A DNA stretch of 5,849 nucleotides, from assembly GCA_947177465.1 (NCBI GenBank), contig CAMWUP010000149.1, forward strand, positions 1 through 5,849, in the 5' to 3' direction. The stretch comes from an uncultured Lachnospiraceae bacterium (GTDB taxonomy: Bacteria > Bacillota > Clostridia > Lachnospirales > Lachnospiraceae). Each line of letters starts with the position of its first letter. Positions within the stretch are counted from its first letter, which is position 1. Shown here piece after piece: positions 1 through 4,838 of the stretch. The notes beneath the pieces were generated by a model. It was given only the letters and a program-made list of their open reading frames with translations. It searched no databases and had not been told where the DNA came from. The translations under genes and the position numbers were made by a program.

Positions 1-19
1 TGGTAGTATTGATATTCAT
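1..19 (-). CDS. start of a truncated unknown gene (first 6 codons)
   Basis: An ATG at 17-19 on the minus strand opens a frame reading M-N-I-N-T-T before the window ends. What supports it as a gene start is the ribosome binding site: AGGAG at 28-32, eight bases before the ATG, the best Shine-Dalgarno match in the left part of the window. An A+T-rich stretch with a TATGATAAAAT-like -10 region lies at about 46-56, but I see no convincing -35. The product cannot be named from six residues. It follows the SymE-like ORF by 73 bases on the same strand, so it may belong to the same transcription unit or start a new one. Confidence 0.5.
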
Positions 20-92
20 GGTCTCATCTCCTGCTTCTTTCTTCTATTTTATCATATTCCAGGCGAACAAACCACCCATGTTTTTCAGTCTT

Positions 93-251
93 TCAGGATA
101 AACAACTTATTCTGATAACACTCCCAAAAACACTGTTCCTATTCTCAAAGCTCCACTGTTCTACCCAGTTCCCTTGTAAGATAATCTGAGGCACAACCCT
201 TCCGTTCTTTGTTATGGATACATATGCTTTTACACTCCGGGCAGCTATCAT
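93..251 (-). CDS. 52-aa SymE-like toxin ORF, possibly degenerate
   Basis: This short frame encodes 52 residues starting MIAARSVKAYVS. Seen in the sequence: an R-S-V-K-A-Y strand followed at residues 20-29 by V-P-Q-I-I-L-Q-G-N-W. This closely matches the core of the SymE family (AbrB-like fold; pattern P-x-I-x-L-x-G-x-W), toxins described as RNA-acting and repressed by an antisense RNA in E. coli. The family pattern then expects a G-F...G segment. Here it reads W-S-F-E-N-R-N-S, and the C-terminus is unlike the usual V-x-V-x-x-x-x-G-x-L, so the gene may be decayed. A GGGG motif at 261-264, nine bases upstream, could serve as ribosome binding site. The upstream small ORF is in the same frame and stops 18 bases before this ATG. 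A second open frame overlaps this one, so coding status is uncertain. Confidence 0.4.
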   Translation of the reverse strand: MIAARSVKAYVSITKNGRVVPQIILQGNWVEQWSFENRNSVFGSVIRISCLS

Positions 252-269
252 ATCTTCCGACCCCGTATC

Positions 270-443
270 CTATGCTACTATACAGCCATTCAAATGGAAT
301 ATTACATAATCTAAAACATCCTCTCTCTGCTCCACCTCTGAATTCAGCTTTTCATATTCTGTTGATATGTATTGATTCACGGCAAGCATTTCCTTGGCAA
401 TGTTCCAATTTACTCTATTCCACTTTACAACGTTCCTTGCCAT
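270..443 (-). CDS. small hypothetical protein, 57 aa
   Basis: I do not recognise this protein. From the ATG at 443 it would be 57 residues: a basic, Trp-containing N-terminus (MARNVVKWNRVNW), then a charged, probably helical middle (around S-T-E-Y-E-K-L-N-S-E-V-E-Q-R-E), ending in L-D-Y-V-I-F-H-L-N-G. The amino-acid composition looks like a real protein. The frame is also open to an earlier ATG at 479, but that would lie deeper inside the preceding gene. Neither start has a good ribosome binding site, so translation may be coupled to the 121-aa gene, whose last 29 bases it overlaps. It is followed in the same frame, after a TAG, by the SymE-like ORF. It could be a real small partner protein, or the front half of a broken longer gene. 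Confidence 0.35.
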   Translation of the reverse strand: MARNVVKWNRVNWNIAKEMLAVNQYISTEYEKLNSEVEQREDVLDYVIFHLNGCIVA

Positions 444-780
444 ATACTTTGATCGTTTTTCTCTTTCCCTCTTCCCCATACAGTTTCAGCATACACTCTT
501 CACACAAATAATCCGTTGCAGCTTCCAAATGTTCTTCCTTTACATCCAAATAAGGCGGATATAATATTTCCCCTTTTTCCAATTCTTTCAGACAGATTCC
601 ACAACGATTTGAGATGCATTCTATCGCTTCATACTCATTTCCATCGCACCAATGTACGCCTCTCTGTAATCTTCGAAATATTTTCACTGCTGTTTCTCTG
701 GAAATTTCTCCGGTATCATACATTTCCTTAATCAATACAGCAACAAAATTCATTCCGCGCCCAATATCATGACAACTCAT
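415..780 (-). CDS. 121-aa protein with two CxxC pairs (putative zinc-binding, unknown function)
   Basis: No function can be assigned. Visible features: an N-terminal part (residues 1-42) rich in charged helix-forming residues, beginning MSCHDIGRGM; a H43-W-C45-D-G-N-E-Y-E motif; and two Cys pairs, C60-x2-C63 and C93-x2-C96, 29 residues apart. The pairs are the layout of a zinc ribbon or treble-clef site. C55 and C118 are further cysteines. The C-terminus is strongly basic. There is no signal peptide or membrane segment, so it should be cytoplasmic. The start at ATG 780 has a moderate GGCAGG ribosome binding site at 789-794, eight bases upstream. It lies 36 bases behind the AbiEi-like gene with no terminator between, so the two are probably co-transcribed. 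It takes the position where the AbiEii toxin would normally be, but shows none of the nucleotidyltransferase motifs. Confidence 0.75.
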   Translation of the reverse strand: MSCHDIGRGMNFVAVLIKEMYDTGEISRETAVKIFRRLQRGVHWCDGNEYEAIECISNRCGICLKELEKGEILYPPYLDVKEEHLEAATDYLCEECMLKLYGEEGKRKTIKVYGKERCKVE

Positions 781-816
781 ATTATATACCTGCCTTTCTA
801 AAAAAAATCTCTGCTG

Positions 817-1413
817 CTATATATACTTTGTCAACTGATTTAACATATGTAAGTTTTTTGCATAATGTACTATCCTATTTACTGCTTTGTCCTGTTTCCT
901 ATAGCGTTCAATGACCAAAGAGAATATGTCATCGTCTATCGTATTTTTAAACCGTATACAATCGCAAACACTCCTTTCTATATCATAAACCATATAATGT
1001 CCAAATTCAGTATCTATAATTTTCTGATGTTCCGAAAAACTGCTTCCGGAATAATAGTGCCTTGTCACAGGAAAGTTCATTGTAATTTTTCTTCTATCAT
1101 CCCTTCGGGTAGCCACCGAAACAACAGGCGGCTCCACCTCAATAAGTCCCTGATAAAAACACGCACTGTCCGCACATATCACTGCCCTGGGGTTACATCG
1201 ACATATTTCAATTGCCTTATAATCGCCTGGCTTATCATAATCGGCACAATTAAACCAATATATTCCATAACACACTTTTTCCAACATGCCATTGACTACA
1301 AATTCTGAAATTTGCCTGTTTGTCAGTCCCTCTCTCAATAGCTCTGACGTACTGATATACCCATCATACTTTTGGCTCAGCCGATAACATTTTATATAAG
1401 TATCCTTTATCAC
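817..1413 (-). CDS. AbiEi-family antitoxin/transcriptional regulator
   Basis: A 198-residue protein of the type IV toxin-antitoxin AbiEi family. The N-terminal winged helix (residues about 10-53) reads G-Y-I-S-T-S-E-L-L, then L-T-N-R-Q-I, then G-M-L-E-K-V-C-Y-G-I-Y, the family signature for DNA binding. The rest matches the C-terminal antitoxin region: a C-A-D-S-A-C-F-Y-Q-G-L segment in place of the usual S-H-x-T-A-L-Y-L-H-G-L, then V-Y-D-I-E-R-S-V-C-D-C-I-R. Length is normal for Firmicutes members. I chose the GTG at 1413 because GGAG (1420-1423) lies six bases ahead of it. The frame is open to an ATG at 1494, but that start would put codons over the promoter and its repeats. Family members repress their own promoter and neutralise the AbiEii nucleotidyltransferase. 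No AbiEii gene follows here. It may be an orphan regulator or have an unusual partner. Confidence 0.85.
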   Translation of the reverse strand: MIKDTYIKCYRLSQKYDGYISTSELLREGLTNRQISEFVVNGMLEKVCYGIYWFNCADYDKPGDYKAIEICRCNPRAVICADSACFYQGLIEVEPPVVSVATRRDDRRKITMNFPVTRHYYSGSSFSEHQKIIDTEFGHYMVYDIERSVCDCIRFKNTIDDDIFSLVIERYRKQDKAVNRIVHYAKNLHMLNQLTKYI

Positions 1414-1425
1414 TTTTCTCTCCAC

Positions 1426-1443
1426 AGCATTTTTTATTACACA
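1426..1443 (-). repeat. 18-bp direct repeat, start-region copy
   Basis: Second perfect copy of TGTGTAATAAAAAATGCT, beginning two bases after the -10 box and covering the predicted transcription start. The six bases between the copies are the -10 element itself. The repeat ends just before the GGAG ribosome binding site. Its placement fits an operator better than coding sequence, which also argues against the upstream ATG for the following gene. Confidence 0.7.
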
Positions 1444-1444
1444 T

Positions 1445-1473
1445 ATACTAGCATTTTTTATTACACACGTCAA
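1445..1473 (-). promoter_or_regulatory. sigma-A-type promoter of the AbiEi-like operon
   Basis: Read on the minus strand: -35 TTGACG (1468-1473), a 17-bp spacer, then -10 TAGTAT (1445-1450). The predicted transcription start is near 1438, giving a leader of about 25 bases before the GTG at 1413. The spacer and the initial transcribed region each carry one copy of an 18-bp direct repeat, so a bound protein would block both polymerase binding and initiation. Confidence 0.75.
1450..1467 (-). repeat. 18-bp direct repeat, promoter-spacer copy
   Basis: On the minus strand this reads TGTGTAATAAAAAATGCT. It is identical over all 18 bases to the copy at 1426-1443, with a 24-bp period. It fills the spacer between the -35 and -10 boxes, sharing its last base with the -10. 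A likely operator half for autorepression by the AbiEi-like protein; that role is inferred. Confidence 0.7.
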
Positions 1474-1587
1474 GTATAGATAACAATAAAACACCCAATA
1501 AAGACCGCAAATTTACTCCATGGGGTTATCTTCTGCCTGTCCCACCAGCGCCTGATTAAGGCCATTGTTATGACTGTTCCTGATAGG

Positions 1588-1983
1588 CTAATATAGCCCG
1601 TTCCGGTCTTGCGGTTGCTGATGCTTTTTATCTATTTCAAACCCGTTCTTTTTGAAAAAATATAATGTACTTTCTTTATTTGAACCGGTTTCCAGAAAAA
1701 CTTTATAGCATCTGCGTTCCCTGGCTATTTCTGATGCTTTACCCAGCAATGCCGATGCATATCCCTTATTCCTGTAATCGGCATGCGTCACAACATTTTC
1801 AATAACTGCGAAAGGTCTGATATTATGTGTTAAGTTCTCAATAATCGCCATTTGTACGGAAGAAACAACTTTTCAGTCTTCTTCTGCCACCAGTAAATAC
1901 ATACTTTCATCTTTCTCAAACTTATTAAGAAGATATTGCCATAAACTCAAATCCTGTTCTTCCTTAGGTGGATACTCTGTCTC
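1588..1983 (-). pseudogene. GNAT-family N-acetyltransferase pseudogene
   Basis: Remnant of a Gcn5-related acetyltransferase, a family that moves an acetyl group from acetyl-CoA to an amine. Reading down from 1983, the frame gives E-T-E-Y-P-P-K-E-E, later S-L-W-Q-Y-L-L, then Y-L-L-V-A-E-E-D, a TGA stop (1873-1875), then K-V-V-S-S-V. It continues with I-I-E-N-L-T-H, F-A-V-I-E-N-V-V-T-H and the acetyl-CoA loop Y-R-N-K-G-Y-A, to the final Y-F-F-K-K-N-G-F. Relatives have Gly where the TGA stands (E-E-x-G-K-I-V-S-S), so one GGA-to-TGA change explains it. A TAG (1984-1986) and TAA (2008-2010) lie upstream in frame. The usual first 20-odd residues with the start codon are not found in any frame. The ATG at 1851 has no ribosome binding site and would give only the C-terminal half (87 aa), so I call the gene broken. 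The last residues also look atypical. Confidence 0.8.
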
Positions 1984-2147
1984 CTACAATCGTCTGCCCT
2001 TTCGCCCTTACTTATGATATGGTTCTCCATTACTTAAATACAATGCTATCCCTTCTGTAAGCCGCGAATCTACATCTTCGTTATTCAACTAATATATTAT
2101 TTTGAAAATCATATATATAAACATTAACATTCCTTTTTATATCTATG
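1984..2147. other. A+T-rich non-coding stretch between GNAT remnant and terminator
   Basis: No gene can be supported here. The minus-strand frame in phase with the GNAT remnant is open between the TAA at 2008-2010 and a TAG at 2089-2091 and reads protein-like (E-G-I-A-L-Y-L-S-N-G-E-P-Y), possibly another decayed gene fragment. I cannot place it in a family. The part from 2091 to 2147 is mostly A and T and holds nothing recognisable. Confidence 0.4.
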
Positions 2148-2189
2148 AAACCGCCGGACAGGGCTTTGACCTCCTGTCCGGCAGTTTTT
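2148..2189. terminator. strong hairpin terminator behind the MerR gene, probably bidirectional
   Basis: GCCGGACAGG (2153-2162) and CCTGTCCGGC (2173-2182) form a perfect 10-bp G+C-rich stem with a 10-base loop. On the minus strand the stem extends through one U-G wobble to 15 bp (arms 2187-2173 and 2162-2148), so the AAAC/GUUU ends pair and few Us follow. On the plus strand the stem is followed by five Ts (2185-2189), the classic form. It begins 11 bases after the MerR stop codon and most simply ends that transcript, and perhaps shields the cluster from antisense reading. Confidence 0.8.
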
Positions 2190-2197
2190 CGGCCTTC

Positions 2198-2929
2198 TCA
2201 GCCTTCCTTACAATACAAATCGATTGCCCAAGACGTAAATTCAGCGGTTCCTTTGCCGCCTGCCTTGTCGATGTTTTCCGTCATGCTGCCGCCTCCGGCA
2301 TACATTTTGCCAAGCTGTGACAGCACTTCTTTGGAACAGGTGTAAAAATTCTCGTTGATAAAACCATGCAGATGCTTCACCTGTTTCTGCACTGCTTCAT
2401 TGGACGGGCTTTTGTCCATAAGCTTTCCGAAGTCTGCAAATATACCCATCATTTCCGTGCTTAAGGCAGCTTCCTCTTCCTTCGAGCGGTTCTTGCTCTT
2501 TTCTGTAAACTCCTTATACTCCTTTGTCTTTCCGTAAGATTCTTTTGCCTGCCTCGCATACTCGTCAATCTTTTTTGTGTCAAATACTGAAAAATCCAAT
2601 GTTCTCACTCCTATCACTGTTATTCCACGGGCAAAGTCAATCAGATTTTCCAGATGCTCCTTCTTTAGTTCAAGCAGCCGGATTTGCTGCTCCAGCGCCT
2701 TCTTTCTGTCAAAGTCGGGACTATCCAAAATTTCCTTGATTTCCTTTAGCGGGAACTGTAACTCCCGAAACAATAATATCTGCTGCAGCCGCTCCAAATC
2801 CGTATCGTCATACAGCCTGTAGCCCGATTCCGTCGCATTTGCCGGCGTCAGTAATCCAATGGAATCATAATAGTGCAAAGTGCGTATACTCACTCCTGCA
2901 AGCTGACTTACTTCTTTTATTGTTTTCAT
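2198..2929 (-). CDS. MerR-family regulator with TipAS-like ligand-binding domain
   Basis: A 243-residue transcription activator of the TipAL/Mta/SkgA group. Residues 3-22 form the MerR helix-turn-helix (V-S-Q-L-A-G-V-S-I-R-T-L-H-Y-Y-D), followed by I-G-L-L-T-P and the G-Y-R-L-Y wing. Residues about 75-105 are the dimerising coiled helix. Residues about 118-240 match the TipAS antibiotic-recognition fold: Y-A-R-Q-A-K-E-S-Y-G-K-T-K-E-Y, a later H-L-H-G-F-I-N-E-N-F-Y, and Y-A-G-G-G-S-M-T-E-N-I-D. The Trp common in the E-R-W-G segment of the family is Tyr here. Length agrees with relatives (about 250). I start at ATG 2929, which has GGAGG at 2938-2942. The frame is open further up to 3028, but that would overlap nagB and the promoter. 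Relatives sense drugs or cationic compounds and activate efflux or resistance genes. No target beyond its own promoter is visible here. Confidence 0.9.
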   Translation of the reverse strand: MKTIKEVSQLAGVSIRTLHYYDSIGLLTPANATESGYRLYDDTDLERLQQILLFRELQFPLKEIKEILDSPDFDRKKALEQQIRLLELKKEHLENLIDFARGITVIGVRTLDFSVFDTKKIDEYARQAKESYGKTKEYKEFTEKSKNRSKEEEAALSTEMMGIFADFGKLMDKSPSNEAVQKQVKHLHGFINENFYTCSKEVLSQLGKMYAGGGSMTENIDKAGGKGTAEFTSWAIDLYCKEG

Positions 2930-2952
2930 GGCGTCTCCCTCCGTGTAAAAAC

Positions 2953-2983
2953 AGCATACAGTATGACGCAGCGTCAAGGTCAA
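2953..2983 (-). promoter_or_regulatory. MerR-type promoter/operator with 19-bp spacer
   Basis: On the minus strand: -35 TTGACC (2978-2983), exactly 19 bp, then -10 TATGCT (2953-2958). A spacer of 19 bp, longer than the normal 17, is the hallmark of promoters that MerR proteins activate by untwisting DNA. The spacer contains the perfect 13-bp palindrome TGACGCTGCGTCA (2964-2976), the expected dimer site. It lies 24 bp upstream of the merR-type ATG and 13 bp after the nagB stop codon, so the gene is very likely autoregulated. Confidence 0.85.
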
Positions 2984-2996
2984 GAAGTTTTTTATT

Positions 2997-3722
2997 TTAC
3001 AGACAGAAAAGCGCAGCTTCATCGGCAACCACCGTTACATCGTTATGAAGCTGTAAAACGGACGCCTGCACTGCAGGAGAAATCGGTCCTGTCACAACGG
3101 CCTTTAAAATCTCCGATTTATCCCCTCCGCTTACCACCACCACAATCTTCTTTGCCTGCATAATGGTCTTGATGCCCATGGTATACGCCTGATGAGGCAC
3201 ATCCTCATCGGAGGCAAAAAACCGCTGGTTTGCCTTCTTTGTGGATTCTGTCAGTTCCACCAGATGGGTCTGCGCCTCAAACGCTGTCCCCGGTTCGTTA
3301 AAACCGATATGCCCATTATGTCCAAGACCCAAAAGCTGTAAATCAATTCCGCCCACTGCCTCAATCACCTCGTTGTACGCGCGGCAGGCCTTTTCCGCAT
3401 CCGCCTCCATACCATCCGGAATAAAGGTTCTTTCCTGTCTGATATTGACTTTGGAAAAAAGCTTTTCCTGCATAAACCGGTAATAGCTCTGGGGATGCTC
3501 CTTTGCAATCCCTCTGTATTCATCCAGATTTACTGTCGTCACACCTGAAAAGTCCAAATCCCCTTTATTGTACCATTCCACAAGCTGTTCATAGGCGCCT
3601 ATCGGCGTGGAGCCTGTTGCCAGCCCCAGCACACACTCCGGCTTCATGATGACCTGCGCCGATATGATGTTTGCCGCCTTTCTGCTCATATCCCTGTAAT
3701 CCTTCGCTCTGATGATTTTCAT
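2997..3722 (-). CDS. nagB: glucosamine-6-phosphate deaminase
   Basis: Converts glucosamine-6-phosphate to fructose-6-phosphate and ammonia, feeding amino sugars into glycolysis. The 241-residue protein has the phosphate-binding loop G-L-A-T-G-S-T-P (33-40), the N-L-D-E-Y motif (65-69) with the catalytic Asp67, and G-L-G-H-N-G-H-I-G-F-N-E-P (132-144). In the last motif His138 and Glu143 match the E. coli pair His143/Glu148. Asn136 replaces the E. coli Asp141, as in other Gram-positive NagB proteins. Length matches the short Bacillus-type enzymes, not the 266-residue allosteric E. coli hexamer, so it probably lacks GlcNAc-6-P activation. AAGGA sits eight bases before the ATG. It follows the ROK gene after 27 bases with no terminator, so it is in one operon with the regulator and kinase. 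Confidence 0.95.
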   Translation of the reverse strand: MKIIRAKDYRDMSRKAANIISAQVIMKPECVLGLATGSTPIGAYEQLVEWYNKGDLDFSGVTTVNLDEYRGIAKEHPQSYYRFMQEKLFSKVNIRQERTFIPDGMEADAEKACRAYNEVIEAVGGIDLQLLGLGHNGHIGFNEPGTAFEAQTHLVELTESTKKANQRFFASDEDVPHQAYTMGIKTIMQAKKIVVVVSGGDKSEILKAVVTGPISPAVQASVLQLHNDVTVVADEAALFCL

Positions 3723-3749
3723 AGTACTTTTCCTTTCTATCGTAAGATG

Positions 3750-4772
3750 TTAAGTAATATGGATGTCCTGTTCCAGAAGCGCAATGCCAAGTCCGCCCAG
3801 TCCTTTAAAATAATAATTTTCCTCCGGCCTTGCAATGTCTATAACAGGCAGTACGCTTATGGGAAGCAGTCGTTCACATTCCTGTGTCAGTGCAGGAAGC
3901 TGCCGCTCCATATCAGTGCTGCCGGCAAGCACGATTTTTTCCGGATTAAACATACACACCAGATTTACCACAACCTGCGCCAGCAGGCTCAAAAAAGACA
4001 GCCCCGTCTCTTTCCCGCTCATGATTTCCTCCACGCTGCGCCCGCCGAGCTGCATATATCCCACTTCGCCTGCAAAGCTTGTGCACCCCGGGTAAAGTGC
4101 GCCGTTTAAAATCAGTCCGGCTCCGGTTTTCTCTCCTTCCGTATATAAATAAACCAGATTTTCCGCTTCTTCATGAAGCAGCCGATAGCCGAAGGTAGTG
4201 GCGTTAATGTCGTTTGTGACCTGCACCGGCAGACCGAACCGGTTTTCCAGTTCAGCGCGCAGCGCAAAATGCTCAAATTCCGGAATCTGCGGAATGGCAA
4301 AAACCTCACCCTCTTTTGATACGGCGCCGGGCACGCCAACAGAAATAGCACCGATGTTCGGACTCCTTTGAAGCATTTCACCAAGTACGCCCGCAAGCTG
4401 CTTCAGGAAGGACTGCCTTCTGTCCCGCTTTACCTTTTCCCGCCGTTCTTCCTCCAGCCCCATATCTACAACTGCCGTCTCAAAGCCGACTTCGCTCACA
4501 ATAACCAGCGCCACAGCCGACTTTTTCAGATTCAGCGCGTAGAGCTCCGCCTTGCGTCCGCCGGTTGATTTTGCCACCCCCAGACTCACCACGGTTTTAT
4601 CAGCCAAAAGCTCATTTATCAGCAGGTTGACTGTGGGCTGACTGATTTTGGTCTGTCGGGAAAGCTCAACTCTGGTTGCCTGTCCGCTCTTCTTCAACGC
4701 ATCCTTTATCAGACCGATGTTCAATTCCTTCAATACAGTAGGTTTCCCCGTAATCTCATTTTTATCTGTCAT
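3750..4772 (-). CDS. ROK-family transcriptional repressor (NagC/XylR type)
   Basis: A 340-residue regulator, likely sensing an amino sugar or its phosphate. The N-terminal winged helix spans residues 15-65 (V-E-L-S-R-Q-T-K-I-S-Q-P-T-V-N) and ends with the S-T-G-G-R-K-A wing found in ROK repressors. The ROK domain follows: I-S-V-G-V-P-G-A-V (143-151), N-D-I-N-A-T-T-F-G-Y (187-196), and G-A-G-L-I-L-N-G-A-L-Y-P-G (217-229). The kinase ATP motif D-x-G-x-T is degenerate, so it is not expected to phosphorylate sugar. The zinc motif C-x-C-G-x-x-G-C is absent, and the usual E-x-G-H reads E-V-G-Y (236-239). I prefer the ATG at 4772 because GGGGG (4779-4783) is six bases ahead. ATGs at 4787 and 4778 are alternatives adding five or two residues. 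Sitting between kinase and nagB, it most likely represses this operon. Confidence 0.9.
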   Translation of the reverse strand: MTDKNEITGKPTVLKELNIGLIKDALKKSGQATRVELSRQTKISQPTVNLLINELLADKTVVSLGVAKSTGGRKAELYALNLKKSAVALVIVSEVGFETAVVDMGLEEERREKVKRDRRQSFLKQLAGVLGEMLQRSPNIGAISVGVPGAVSKEGEVFAIPQIPEFEHFALRAELENRFGLPVQVTNDINATTFGYRLLHEEAENLVYLYTEGEKTGAGLILNGALYPGCTSFAGEVGYMQLGGRSVEEIMSGKETGLSFLSLLAQVVVNLVCMFNPEKIVLAGSTDMERQLPALTQECERLLPISVLPVIDIARPEENYYFKGLGGLGIALLEQDIHIT

Positions 4773-4790
4773 CTGCATCCCCCGCATACT

Positions 4791-4833
4791 GCTTACAGGC
4801 AGTTTTGCTTCCGCTTTATCGCTGCCCGTAAGC
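4791..4833 (-). repeat. imperfect inverted repeat between kinase and ROK genes
   Basis: Minus-strand arms GCTTACGGGCAG (4833-4822) and CTGCCTGTAAGC (4802-4791) pair over 12 positions with a single G-U wobble, around a 19-base loop. It fills most of the 66-bp gap and ends seven bases before the ROK gene's GGGGG motif. There is no U-run, so it is not a standard terminator. It could be an mRNA-processing or stabilising hairpin, or an operator for the ROK protein. Confidence 0.6.
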
Positions 4834-4838
4834 TTTGT

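Noticed and set aside
209..1308. Plus-strand open frames opposite the left-part genes (209-511, 516-731, 865-1308)
   Set aside because: No ribosome binding sites or recognisable motifs; they mirror the minus-strand genes.
1414..1494. Upstream ATG (1494) for the AbiEi-like gene
   Set aside because: The extra 27 codons are the promoter and its direct repeats; the GTG at 1413 has a proper GGAG site.
2010..2088. Protein-like frame between two stops upstream of the GNAT remnant as a separate gene
   Set aside because: Only about 26 codons, no start codon or ribosome binding site, no family recognised; mentioned as a possible fragment only.
2930..3028. Upstream in-frame ATG (3028) for the MerR gene
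   Set aside because: It would overlap the end of nagB and place codons over the MerR promoter; the start at 2929 has a GGAGG site and aligns with the family N-terminus.
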